Part shown: one piece after another, positions 7,890 through 15,884 of the stretch
Position numbering within the stretch: the stretch's first letter is position 1
Layout of the letters: every line of letters begins with the position of its first letter
Source: Kitasatospora cheerisanensis KCTC 2395
Lineage (GTDB): Bacteria > Actinomycetota > Actinomycetes > Streptomycetales > Streptomycetaceae
Length of the DNA: 64,000 bases
Reading direction: 5' to 3'
NCBI RefSeq assembly: GCF_000696185.1
Contig: NZ_KK853997.1
Span: 5,901,224 to 5,965,223 of the forward strand
Notes under the pieces: generated by a model
Told to the model about the DNA's origin: nothing
The model's input: the letters and a program-made list of their open reading frames with translations, nothing else
The model's database searches: none
Program-made: the position numbers and the translations under genes

Positions 7890-8849
7890 TCAGGCTCCCG
7901 GGATCTCGAACTTGGTGGTGCGCTCCATGCCCGCGGCGCGGCCCTTGCCGGCGATGACCAGGGCCATCTTGCGGCTGGCCTCGTCGATCATCTCGTCGCC
8001 GAGCATCGCGGAGCCCTTGGCGCCGCCCGCCTCGGAGGTGCACCAGTCGTAGGCGTCGAGGATCAGCTCGGCGTGGTCGTAGTCCTCCTGCGCCGGCGAG
8101 TAGATCTCGTTGGCGGCGGAGACCTGGTCCGGGTGCAGCACCCACTTGCCGTCGAAGCCCAGCGCGGCGGAGCGGCGGGCGACCTCGCGGTAGCCCTCCT
8201 GGTTGCGGATCTGCAGGTAGGGGCCGTCGATGGCCTGCAGGTCGTTGGCGCGGGCGGCCATCAGGATGCGCATCAGGATGTAGTGGTAGGCGTCGGCGCC
8301 GTAGCCGGGCGGCTGCTCGCCGACCACCAGGGACTTCATGTTGATGGAGGCCATGAAGTCGGCCGGGCCGAAGATGATGGTCTCCAGGCGCGGCGAGGCC
8401 TGCGCGATGGCGTCCACGTTGATCAGGCCCTTGGCGTTCTCGATCTGCGCCTCGATGCCGATCTTGCCGACCTCCAGGCCGACCGTCTTCTCGATCTGGG
8501 TGAGCAGCAGGTCCAGCGCGATCACCTGCTGGGCGTCCTGCACCTTGGGCAGCATGATGCAGTCCAGGTTCTGCCCGGCGCCCTCGACCACGGTGATGAC
8601 GTCGCGGTAGGTCCAGTGCGTGGTCCAGTCGTTGACCCGGACCACCCGGGTCTTGCCGCCCCAGTCGCCGTTGTTCAGGGCGTCCACGATGTTGTGGCGG
8701 GCGCTCTCCTTGACCAGCGGGGCGCAGGCGTCCTCCAGGTCCAGGAAGACCTGGTCGGCGGGCAGGCCCTGGGCCTTCTCCAGGAAGCGCGGGTTGCTGC
8801 CCGGCACCGCCAGGCAGGAACGGCGCGGACGGAGGCGGTTCACAGTCAT
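7890..8849 (-). CDS. mcl: HpcH/HpaI (CitE-like) lyase, probable beta-methylmalyl-CoA/malyl-CoA lyase
   Basis: 319 residues of the HpcH/CitE TIM-barrel family: LRPRRSCLAVPGSNPRFLEK opens the protein, DLEDACAP follows, and the Mg-ligand pair is present as E137 in IEAQIENAKGL and D164 in IFGPADFMASI, 27 residues apart as in characterised malyl-CoA lyases. The expected reaction is cleavage of beta-methylmalyl-CoA to glyoxylate and propionyl-CoA. The ATG at 8849 was chosen because AAGGAAC lies just upstream and the family N-terminus starts there. It sits 19 nt after the mutase stop and 3 nt before the hydratase start, so it is central in the operon. Confidence 0.9.
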   Translation of the reverse strand: MTVNRLRPRRSCLAVPGSNPRFLEKAQGLPADQVFLDLEDACAPLVKESARHNIVDALNNGDWGGKTRVVRVNDWTTHWTYRDVITVVEGAGQNLDCIMLPKVQDAQQVIALDLLLTQIEKTVGLEVGKIGIEAQIENAKGLINVDAIAQASPRLETIIFGPADFMASINMKSLVVGEQPPGYGADAYHYILMRILMAARANDLQAIDGPYLQIRNQEGYREVARRSAALGFDGKWVLHPDQVSAANEIYSPAQEDYDHAELILDAYDWCTSEAGGAKGSAMLGDEMIDEASRKMALVIAGKGRAAGMERTTKFEIPGA

Positions 8850-8868
8850 GAGGGGAGTTCCTTCCGGG

Positions 8869-10893
8869 TCAGCTGGTCGCGGCGGTGGTCGCGGCCCACG
8901 GCTGAAGCCTGTTGGCCAGCCGGATCTCGTCCACGATCCGGCCGATGATGGTGGTGATGCCGAAGTCCTTGGGTGTGAACACGGCAGCGACTCCGGCGGC
9001 CCTGAGGGCCTCGGCGTCCGCTGCCGGGATGATGCCACCCACGATCACCGGCACATCCTCCACCCCGGCCCGGTCCAACCGCTGTATGACGTCGGGCACA
9101 AGCGCCGGGTGCGCGCCGGACAGGATGGACAGGCCGACGCAGTGCACGTCCTCGGCGACGGCGGCGGAGACGATCTGTTCGGGCGTCAGGCGGATGCCCT
9201 GGTAGACCACCTCGAAGCCGGCGTCGCGGGCCCGCACGGCGATCTGCTCGGCGCCGTTGGAGTGCCCGTCCAGGCCGGGCTTGCCGACCAGCAGGCGCAG
9301 CTTGCCGGTGCCGAGTTCGGCGGCGGTGGCGGCCACGGCCTCGCGGACGGCGGCGAGTTCGCCGCCCGGCTCGGCGGCGACCGCGACCGGCGCGCCGCCG
9401 ACCCCGGTGGGGGCGCGGTACTCGCCGAACACCTCGCGCAGCGCGAACGACCACTCGCCGGTGGTGGCGCCGGCCCGGGCGCAGGCGAGGGTGGCGGCCA
9501 TCAGGTTCTCCTCGGTGGCGGCCACCTCCTTGAGGCGGGCCAGCGCGACCTGCACCGCAGCCTCGTCCCGACTGCCGCGCCAGGCCTCCAGGTTGGCCAG
9601 CACGGACCGCTCGGAGGCCGGGTCGACCACCATGATGGCGGTGTCCAGGTCGGCGGTGAGCGGGCTCTCCTCGGTGGTGTCGAAGCAGTTGACGCCGACG
9701 ATCTTGTCCTCGCCGGCCTCGATCCGGGCCCGCCGGGCGGCGTGCGAGGCCACCAGGCTGGACTTCAGGTAGCCGGACTCGACGGCCGGGATCACCCCGC
9801 CCATGTCCAGCACCTTGGCGATCTCCGCCTCGGCGCCGGCCAGCAGCTCCGCGGTCTTCTCCTCGACCACGTGCGAGCCGTTGAACAGGTCGCCGTACTC
9901 CAGCAGGTCCGACTCGTACGCCAGCACCTGCTGGATGCGCAGCGACCACTGCTGGTCCCACGGCCGCGGCAGGCCCAGGGCCTCGTTCCAGGCCGGGAGC
10001 TGGACGGCCCGCGCGCGGGCGTCCTTGGACAGCGTGACGGCCAGCATCTCCAGCACGATGCGCTGGACGTTGTTCTCCGGCTGCGCCTCGGTCAGGCCCA
10101 GCGAGTTGACCTGCACGCCGTAGCGGAAGCGCCGCTGCTTGGCGTCCTCGATGCCGTAGCGCTCCCGGGTGACCTTCTCCCAGAGCCGGGTGAAGGCCCG
10201 CATCTTGCACATCTCCTCGACGAAGCGGACGCCCGCGTTGACGAAGAAGGAGATCCGGGCGACCACCTCGCCCATCCGCTCGGCCGGGACCTGCCCGGAG
10301 TCGCGGACGGCGTCGAGGACGGCGATCGCGGTGCACATCGAGTAGGCGATCTCCTGGACCGGGGTCGCCCCGGCCTCCTGCAGGTGGTAGCTGCAGATGT
10401 TGATCGGGTTCCACTTCGGGATGTGCGCCACCGTGTAGGCGATCATGTCGGTGATCAGCCGGACGGAGGGGCCGGGCGGGAAGACGTGCGTCCCGCGCGA
10501 CAGGTACTCCTTGACGATGTCGTTCTGGGTGGTGCCGGTGAGCTTGGCGATGTCCGCGCCCTGCTCCTCGGCGACCACCTGGTACAGCGCCAGCAGCCAC
10601 ATGGCGGTGGCGTTGATGGTCATCGAGGTGTTGGTGCGCTCCAGCGGGATCCCGTCGAACAGGGTCCGCATGTCGCCCAGGTGCCCGACCGGCACGCCGA
10701 CCCGGCCGACCTCGCCGCGGGCGAGGACGTGGTCGGAGTCGTAGCCGGTCTGGGTCGGCAGGTCGAAGGCCACCGACAGGCCGGTCTGCCCCTTGGCGAG
10801 GTTGCGCCGGTACAGCGCGTTGGAGTCGCTCGCCGTGGAGTGGCCGGCGTAGGTGCGCATCAGCCAGGGGCGGTCGCGTTCCTGAGCGCCCAT
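8869..10893 (-). CDS. ecm: Coenzyme B12-dependent ethylmalonyl-CoA mutase (MeaA type)
   Basis: 674 residues. The N-terminal two thirds form the acyl-CoA mutase barrel (PWLMRTYAGHSTASDSNALY, LPTQTGYDSDH, NTSMTINATAMWLLAL). The C-terminal 140 residues are a B12-binding domain with the DxHxxG motif (D542, H544, G547 in GLDGHSNGAEQ), then LSILSGAH and VGGIIPAADAE. A single chain carrying both domains, next to ccr, fits ethylmalonyl-CoA mutase (historically meaA) rather than two-subunit methylmalonyl-CoA mutase. It converts (2R)-ethylmalonyl-CoA to methylsuccinyl-CoA. The start codon overlaps the ccr stop by one base (TGATG), so translation is coupled. The pathway step is inferred from this pairing. 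Confidence 0.92.
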   Translation of the reverse strand: MGAQERDRPWLMRTYAGHSTASDSNALYRRNLAKGQTGLSVAFDLPTQTGYDSDHVLARGEVGRVGVPVGHLGDMRTLFDGIPLERTNTSMTINATAMWLLALYQVVAEEQGADIAKLTGTTQNDIVKEYLSRGTHVFPPGPSVRLITDMIAYTVAHIPKWNPINICSYHLQEAGATPVQEIAYSMCTAIAVLDAVRDSGQVPAERMGEVVARISFFVNAGVRFVEEMCKMRAFTRLWEKVTRERYGIEDAKQRRFRYGVQVNSLGLTEAQPENNVQRIVLEMLAVTLSKDARARAVQLPAWNEALGLPRPWDQQWSLRIQQVLAYESDLLEYGDLFNGSHVVEEKTAELLAGAEAEIAKVLDMGGVIPAVESGYLKSSLVASHAARRARIEAGEDKIVGVNCFDTTEESPLTADLDTAIMVVDPASERSVLANLEAWRGSRDEAAVQVALARLKEVAATEENLMAATLACARAGATTGEWSFALREVFGEYRAPTGVGGAPVAVAAEPGGELAAVREAVAATAAELGTGKLRLLVGKPGLDGHSNGAEQIAVRARDAGFEVVYQGIRLTPEQIVSAAVAEDVHCVGLSILSGAHPALVPDVIQRLDRAGVEDVPVIVGGIIPAADAEALRAAGVAAVFTPKDFGITTIIGRIVDEIRLANRLQPWAATTAATS

Positions 10894-12230
10894 CAGATGT
10901 CCCGGAAGGCGTTGATCTTGGTGAGGTGCTGCGCCCGCAGCTCCTGGTCGCGCACGCCCAGACCCTCCTGCGGGGCCAGGCAGAGCACGCCGACCTTGCC
11001 CTGGTGGGTGTTCCGGTGCACGTCGAGCGCGGCCTGCCCGGTCTCCTCCAGCGAGTAGACCTTGGACAGGGTCGGGTGGATCTTGCCCTTGGCGACCAGG
11101 CGGTTGGCCTCGAAGGCCTCCCGGTAGTTGGCGAAGTGCGAGCCGACGATGCGCTTCAGCGACATCCACAGGTAGCGGTTGTCGTACTGGTGCATGTAGC
11201 CGGAGGTGGAGGCGCAGGTGACGATGGTGCCGCCCTTGCGGGTGACGTAGACGGACGCGCCGAAGGTCTCGCGGCCGGGGTGCTCGAAGACGATGTCCAC
11301 GTCCTCGCCGCCGGTGAACTCGCGGATCTTCGCGCCGAACCGCTTCCACTCGCGCGGGTCCTGGTTGTGCTCGTCCTTCCAGAACCGGTAGCCCTCGGCG
11401 TTGCGGTCGATGATCGCCTCCGCGCCCATCGCCCGGCAGATCTCCGCCTTCTGCGGGCTGGAGACCACGCAGATCGGGGTGGCGCCGCCGGCCAGCGCGT
11501 ACTGGGTGGCGTACGAGCCGAGGCCGCCGCTGGCGCCCCAGATCAGCACGTTGTCGCCCTGCTTCATGCCCGCGCCGTTGCGCGAGACCAGCTGGCGGTA
11601 GGCGGTGGAGTTGACCAGGCCCGGGGAGGCGGCCTCCTCCCAGGTGAGGTGCTTGGGCTTGGGGAGCAGCTGGTTGGTCTTCACCAGGGCGATCTGGGCC
11701 AGGCCGCCGAAGTTGGTCTCGAAGCCCCAGATGCGCTGCTCCGGGTCCATCATCGTGTCGTTGTGGCCGTCGGGGGACTCCAGCTCGACCGACAGGCAGT
11801 GTGCGACGACCTCGTCGCCCGGCTTCCAGGCGTTGACGCCGGCGCCGGTGCGCAGCACCACGCCCGCCAGGTCGGAGCCGAGCACGTGGTACGGCAGGTC
11901 GTGACGCTTCGTCAGCGGCGACAGGCGGCCGTAGCGCTCCAGGAAGCCGAAGGTGGAGACCGGCTCGAAGATCGAGCTCCACACCGTGTTGTAGTTGACC
12001 GAGCTGGCCATCACGGCCACCAGGGCCTCGCCGGGGCCGAGTTCGGGCAGCGGCACGTCGTCGAGGTGGAGCGACTTGCGCGGGTCCTTGTCGCGGCTGG
12101 CGAGGCCGGCGAACATCTGCTCCTCGTCCTTGTGGAGCGTCACGGCCCGGTAGGACTCGGGCAGCGCGAGGCCCGCATAGTCGGCGGACGTGGCGTTGCC
12201 GCTGAGGATCGCGTCGAGAATTTCCTGCAT
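10893..12230 (-). CDS. ccr: Crotonyl-CoA carboxylase/reductase
   Basis: 445 residues of an MDR-type reductase. It reductively carboxylates crotonyl-CoA with NADPH and CO2 to ethylmalonyl-CoA, the signature step of the ethylmalonyl-CoA pathway and a source of polyketide extender units. The NADPH loop is WGASGGLGSYA at about residue 231. The four residues that hold CO2 in the well-studied Kitasatospora setae enzyme, N81, F170, E171 and H365, fall at exactly these positions here (SVNYN, WGFETNFGG, IVGSHFANYR). The ATG at 12230 gives the family length; the frame upstream runs through the promoter and operator. First gene of the ccr-ecm-mcl-mch-mcd run. Very high confidence. Confidence 0.97.
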   Translation of the reverse strand: MQEILDAILSGNATSADYAGLALPESYRAVTLHKDEEQMFAGLASRDKDPRKSLHLDDVPLPELGPGEALVAVMASSVNYNTVWSSIFEPVSTFGFLERYGRLSPLTKRHDLPYHVLGSDLAGVVLRTGAGVNAWKPGDEVVAHCLSVELESPDGHNDTMMDPEQRIWGFETNFGGLAQIALVKTNQLLPKPKHLTWEEAASPGLVNSTAYRQLVSRNGAGMKQGDNVLIWGASGGLGSYATQYALAGGATPICVVSSPQKAEICRAMGAEAIIDRNAEGYRFWKDEHNQDPREWKRFGAKIREFTGGEDVDIVFEHPGRETFGASVYVTRKGGTIVTCASTSGYMHQYDNRYLWMSLKRIVGSHFANYREAFEANRLVAKGKIHPTLSKVYSLEETGQAALDVHRNTHQGKVGVLCLAPQEGLGVRDQELRAQHLTKINAFRDI

Positions 12231-12437
12231 GGCTGCCTCCGAAGGCGTACCTGTGCGAGGGACACAGGGCGTCTGGGGGAGCCGGGAGCGGACACCGGCT
12301 TCGCTGAGGGTCTGAGGGCGGTACTGCGGTGGTGCGACGGAAGGGGTGGGGTCGCGGGTGCACGTCCCCCGGGTAGGGGGGACACCGGACGACGGCGCGC
12401 CGAGGTGGGGAGCCGCGGCGCCGCGACCGGTGGCAAC

Positions 12438-12467
12438 AAGGTAGTGGCACCCTGTGCCACTCGTAAA
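12438..12467 (-). promoter_or_regulatory. Candidate ccr promoter
   Basis: On the minus strand TTTACG (12462-12467) and TACCTT (12438-12443) are separated by 18 nt. The TGGCAC operator at 12445-12459 lies wholly within the spacer. The -10 fits TANNNT and the -35 matches TTGACA at four positions. About 207 nt of leader would follow before ccr; I see no other motif in it. Eye-only prediction. Confidence 0.5.
12445..12459. promoter_or_regulatory. Operator TGGCAC-N3-GTGCCA in the ccr promoter
   Basis: TGGCACCCTGTGCCA is a perfect 6-bp inverted repeat with a 3-nt centre, placed between the -35 and -10 of the ccr promoter. The same arms recur inside the adjacent TetR gene (12758-12772) and, degenerate, in the TetR promoter (13526-13540). 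Flanking half-sites (TGGCAACAAG at 12431; GGGTGCCAACTTGTGGC from 12474) suggest a wider operator. TetR proteins bind such short palindromes, so the neighbouring regulator is the natural candidate. Confidence 0.55.
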
Positions 12468-12532
12468 GACACGGGGTGCCAACTTGTGGCGTGAGCCAGG
12501 ACACTCCGTGCCGGGGCGTGCCGGGGACGCGC

Positions 12533-12566
12533 GAAGGCCCGTTCCCGAAAACGGGAACGGGCCTTC
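12533..12566 (-). terminator. Terminator between the TetR gene and the ccr promoter
   Basis: GAAGGCCCGTTCCCG / CGGGAACGGGCCTTC is a perfect 15-bp stem with a 4-nt AAAA loop. It lies 34 nt past the TetR stop and just before the ccr promoter, so it insulates ccr from read-through. Confidence 0.9.
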
Positions 12567-12599
12567 GAATCTGCCTGTCACCTGCTGAAACTGCCTGGA

Positions 12600-13511
12600 T
12601 TACACGGTGTTTCGCCCCGCCAGCGCGGCCCGGATCGAATCCACCACGGTCTCCAGCGGAGCATCCGTGCGGGCCACTGTGATCAGTACCTCACCACCGG
12701 GGCTGGCACTCAGTGCGCTCACGGCAGCGGAGTCCTCCGGTGTCACACCGTCACCATTGGCACCCGGTGCCACGGTGGTGCCGCGGCGGCGGGCGCCGCT
12801 CGGCGGGGTCGGCCAGAACGTCCCCCGGATCACCTCGAAGGAGTGGTCGAGCTGCGCCTCCACGTCGCCGTGCCCGCCGGCCCGCAGCCACCGCCGCAGC
12901 ACGTGGTTGTGGGCCGCGACCACCGCCGCCGCCGACACCTCGGCCAGCATCGAGTCGTCGTCCCCGCCGCGCTGCCAGCCCGGCGGGGTCTGCTCGGCCG
13001 CGTCGAAACGGCCCAGCAGGTAGCGGGTGAACAGCCGCTCGTACCGGGAGACCACCGCGATCTCCCGCTCGCGCAGCGCCGGCACCTGGCGGATCAGCTG
13101 GTAGCGGGCCACCGACATGTCCGGGGTGGAGGCGTACATCCGGAGCACCTCCTTGATGCCCCGGCACACCACGTCCAGCGGGTGCTCCTCCGGCTCGGCG
13201 CTGGCCAGCAGGTCGGCCACCCGCACCAGGGTGTCGTCGTGGTCCGGGAAGATCGCCTCCTCCTTCGACCGGAAGTACCGGAAGAAGGTGCGCCGGGCGA
13301 CCCCGGCCGCGGCCGCGATCTGATCGACCGTCGTCTCCTCGTACCCCTGGGTGGCGAACAGCTGCATGGCCGCCGCCGTGAGGTCCTGGCGCATCTGCAG
13401 CCGCTGGGCGGCGGCCCGGCGACTGCCCGGTCCGGACTCCACCCCCGACCGCGACTGGTCCGGCCCGGCGGCCGGTGGCTGCTGCTGGGCAGGCGAGGTC
13501 TGGCGATCCAT
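12600..13511 (-). CDS. TetR-family transcriptional regulator next to ccr
   Basis: 303 residues. After a disordered, Gln/Pro-rich start (1-35), the TetR DNA-binding domain is clear: RQDLTAAAMQLFATQGYEETT, VDQIAAAAGVARRTFFRYF and SKEEAIF at about 41-90. The C-terminal half is a helical ligand domain with an extra tail of about 70 residues (VAPGANGDGVTPEDSA onward, then VLITVARTDAPLETV), longer than most TetR proteins. The gene appears leaderless: TAGCGT sits 7 nt before the ATG. It lies between hbd and ccr in the same direction and is the best candidate to bind the TGGCAC palindromes. An acyl-CoA ligand is a guess from context. Confidence 0.9.
   Translation of the reverse strand: MDRQTSPAQQQPPAAGPDQSRSGVESGPGSRRAAAQRLQMRQDLTAAAMQLFATQGYEETTVDQIAAAAGVARRTFFRYFRSKEEAIFPDHDDTLVRVADLLASAEPEEHPLDVVCRGIKEVLRMYASTPDMSVARYQLIRQVPALREREIAVVSRYERLFTRYLLGRFDAAEQTPPGWQRGGDDDSMLAEVSAAAVVAAHNHVLRRWLRAGGHGDVEAQLDHSFEVIRGTFWPTPPSGARRRGTTVAPGANGDGVTPEDSAAVSALSASPGGEVLITVARTDAPLETVVDSIRAALAGRNTV
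12758..12772. promoter_or_regulatory. Second TGGCAC-N3-GTGCCA palindrome, inside the TetR gene
   Basis: TGGCACCCGGTGCCA has the same 6-bp arms as the ccr-promoter operator and lies about 313 bp away, in the 3' part of the TetR coding region. It could be an auxiliary site for looping, or chance in GC-rich sequence. Confidence 0.4.
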
Positions 13512-13518
13512 GCCGGGA

Positions 13519-13540
13519 ACGCTACACGCACCCGGTGCCG
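13519..13540 (-). promoter_or_regulatory. Leaderless TetR promoter with a degenerate operator
   Basis: TAGCGT (plus-strand 13519-13524) is 7 nt upstream of the TetR ATG, the usual layout of leaderless actinobacterial genes. Immediately upstream, 13526-13540 matches 9 of the 12 arm positions of TGGCAC-N3-GTGCCA. This would place a repressor in the -35/-10 spacer, as at ccr, and suggests autoregulation. The 195 bp between this gene and the dehydrogenase hold nothing else I can name. Confidence 0.4.
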
Positions 13541-13705
13541 CCCCTGCCGGCCTGGCCCTGCGCACCGGTGCCGAGGGGGGCGTCACGGCGGGCCGGGGCC
13601 ACCGCGAGGAGACCGCGCCCGCACCCCAAGGAGGCCGCGGAACGGCCGGGTTGACGCCCCCGGCGGGCGACGGACGGGGGCTCGGCGAGGATCCCGGACG
13701 GCCGG

Positions 13706-15481
13706 TCATCGCCGTGCGTGGTCGCGGAAACCGCGGCCGGTCTTGCGGCCCAGGCAGCCCGCCGCGACCAGGTGCTCCAGCAGCGGCGCGGCCGCCAGAC
13801 CCGGCTCCCGGAACTCCTGGTGCAGCACCTTCTCGATGGTCAGCGACACGTCCAGGCCCACCACGTCCAGCAGTTCGAACGGGCCCATCGGGTAGCCGCA
13901 GCCCAGCTTCATCGCGGTGTCGATGTCGTCCACCGTCGCGTAGTGCTCCTCCAGCATCCGCACCGCGTCGTTCAGGTACGGGAACAGCAGGGCGTTCACG
14001 ATGAAGCCGGCCCGGTCGCCGCACTCCACCGGGTGCTTCTTCACCGTGCCGCACAGCTCCAGCACGGTCGCCGTGACGTCCTCCGCGGTCAGCACCGTGG
14101 AGACCACCTCGACCAGCCGCATGGCCGGCGCCGGGTTGAAGAAGTGCATGCCGACCACGTCCTGCGGGCGGCCGGTCGCCGTCGCGCAGGAGATCACCGG
14201 CAGCGAGGAGGTGGTGGTGGCCAGCACCGCCCCCGGCTTGACGATCTTGTCCAGGGTGGCGAACAGCTCGCGCTTCACCGCGAGGTCCTCCGCCACCGCC
14301 TCCACCACCAGGTCGACGTCCGCCAGGTCCTGGTAGCCGGCCGCCGGGGTGACCAGCGCCAGCGCCTCGTCCCGGGCCTGCTCGGTCAGCCGGCCGCGCG
14401 ACACCGAACGCTCCAGCGCCTTCGCCAGCTGCGCCTTCGCCCGCTCCGCCTTCTCCTGGCTGCGGGCCGCCAGCAGCACCGGGAAGCCCGCCTTCGCGAA
14501 CACCTCCACGATGCCGGTCGCCATCGTCCCGCTGCCGCACACGCCGACGCTGCGCACCTCGCGGCCGGCCGGCCGCGGCTTCGCGGCCGCGGCCCGCTCG
14601 TCGACCACCTTGGACGAGCCGGGGGCCGCGTAGGTGTAGAAGCCGCGGCCCGACTTGCGGCCCAGCAGGCCCGCCGCGACCAGCTGGCCGAGGATCGGCG
14701 CCGGGGCGTGCAGCCGGTCCCGGGACTGCTCGTACATCGCCTCCAGCACCGTGCGGGCGGTGTCCACGCCGATCAGGTCGAGCAGCGCGAGCGGGCCCAT
14801 CGGCAGGCCGCAGCCCAGCCGCATCGCCGCGTCGATGTCCTCCCGGGTGGCGTACCGGGACTCGAACATCGCCGCCGCCTGGTTCAGGTAGGCGAACAGC
14901 AGGCCGTTGGCGATGAAGCCCGCCCGGTCGCCCGCCGCGACCGGCTCCTTGCCCAGGTCGCGGGCCAACTCGGCCACCTGGTCGGCGGCCTGAGGCGACG
15001 TCAGCACGGTGCGGACCACCTCGACCAGCTTCATGGTGTGCACCGGGTTGAAGAAGTGCACCCCGAGCACCCGCTCCGGGCGGGCGGTGGCCGCCGCGAT
15101 CCGGGTCACGCTCAGCGCGGTGGTGCCGGTCGCCAGCACCGTCTCCGGCGGGCAGATCCGGTCCAGCTCGGCGAACAGCGAGCGCTTGAGCTCCAGGTCC
15201 TCCGGGACCTCCTCGATCACCAGGTCCGCCTGCGCGGCCGCGGTCAGGTCGTCGCCGACCTCGATCAGCGCGAGCAGCGCGGTGCGCTCCTCGGCGGTCA
15301 GCCGCTCACGCGCCACCGCACGGGCGGTGGCCGCCTCGATCCGGTCCAGCGCCCGCAGCGCCTGGGTCGGGCCGGCCTCCACGCCGATCACCCGCCGGCC
15401 GCTGCGGGCCACCGCCACGGCCACGCCGGCACCCATGGTGCCCAGGCCGACGACGGCAACAGTGGGGAAGGGACGCTCCAT
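13706..15481 (-). CDS. Fused double 3-hydroxyacyl-CoA dehydrogenase
   Basis: 591 residues made of two complete copies of the roughly 290-residue 3-hydroxybutyryl-CoA dehydrogenase fold. Copy 1 has the NAD loop VVGLGTMGAGVA and the catalytic-histidine motif GVHFFNPVHTMKLVE; copy 2 has VCGSGTMATGIVE and GMHFFNPAPAMRLVE. Each ends with GRKSGRGFYTY or GRKTGRGFRDH. Both active sites look intact, though the second glycine loop is less canonical. It interconverts 3-hydroxybutyryl-CoA and acetoacetyl-CoA, which feeds crotonyl-CoA to Ccr after dehydration. It lies upstream of the TetR gene in the same direction. Streptomycetes often carry such a fusion beside ccr; whether the copies differ in chain-length preference is unknown. 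Confidence 0.93.
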   Translation of the reverse strand: MERPFPTVAVVGLGTMGAGVAVAVARSGRRVIGVEAGPTQALRALDRIEAATARAVARERLTAEERTALLALIEVGDDLTAAAQADLVIEEVPEDLELKRSLFAELDRICPPETVLATGTTALSVTRIAAATARPERVLGVHFFNPVHTMKLVEVVRTVLTSPQAADQVAELARDLGKEPVAAGDRAGFIANGLLFAYLNQAAAMFESRYATREDIDAAMRLGCGLPMGPLALLDLIGVDTARTVLEAMYEQSRDRLHAPAPILGQLVAAGLLGRKSGRGFYTYAAPGSSKVVDERAAAAKPRPAGREVRSVGVCGSGTMATGIVEVFAKAGFPVLLAARSQEKAERAKAQLAKALERSVSRGRLTEQARDEALALVTPAAGYQDLADVDLVVEAVAEDLAVKRELFATLDKIVKPGAVLATTTSSLPVISCATATGRPQDVVGMHFFNPAPAMRLVEVVSTVLTAEDVTATVLELCGTVKKHPVECGDRAGFIVNALLFPYLNDAVRMLEEHYATVDDIDTAMKLGCGYPMGPFELLDVVGLDVSLTIEKVLHQEFREPGLAAAPLLEHLVAAGCLGRKTGRGFRDHARR

Positions 15482-15798
15482 TGTCCTGACTCCTTGTCAT
15501 GGGCCCGTGCCGCGGCCCCCGCCACCACCCGGCCGCGGCAGCGCGAACCCGGGTGGAGGGTGTGACGGGGGAGGGTGTGCCGGCGGCACGGGAGAAACGG
15601 GGAACGGAAGAAGAACAGCGGCGACCCCGCGGTACGGACCGGTCCGCTCCGGTTCCGTCGAGGGGCACGTGCCGTGGTGCTCAGGCGCTCCGACAAAGAT
15701 CATGAAGCGACGCCGACGCGCACACAGAGGAAAGAAACGCGACCGCCCGGTGCGGCTCCCGAAGCCCGGCGCTGGCGCGTGCCGACACTGTAGCCCAG

Positions 15799-15812
15799 CT
15801 ACTGGCGGGTAG
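15799..15812. promoter_or_regulatory. CTAC/GTAG inverted repeat upstream of the dehydrogenase (gap 15482-15884)
   Basis: CTACTGGCGGGTAG contains TACT-N4-GGTA and resembles TACTCTCCAGTA before the enoyl-CoA hydratase gene at 48173. It lies about 320 nt upstream of the dehydrogenase start and 73 nt upstream of the Uma2 start, so either gene could be the target. The rest of this 400-bp gap shows no convincing gene; the 3' part is less GC-rich than its surroundings, as promoter regions here tend to be. Confidence 0.35.
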
Positions 15813-15884
15813 GAAGAGGGAAAGACCCGTCGGCCGGGTGTCGAACTGCCCATACTGTGGCCGCAGCTCCCCGAGGAGGTCACC

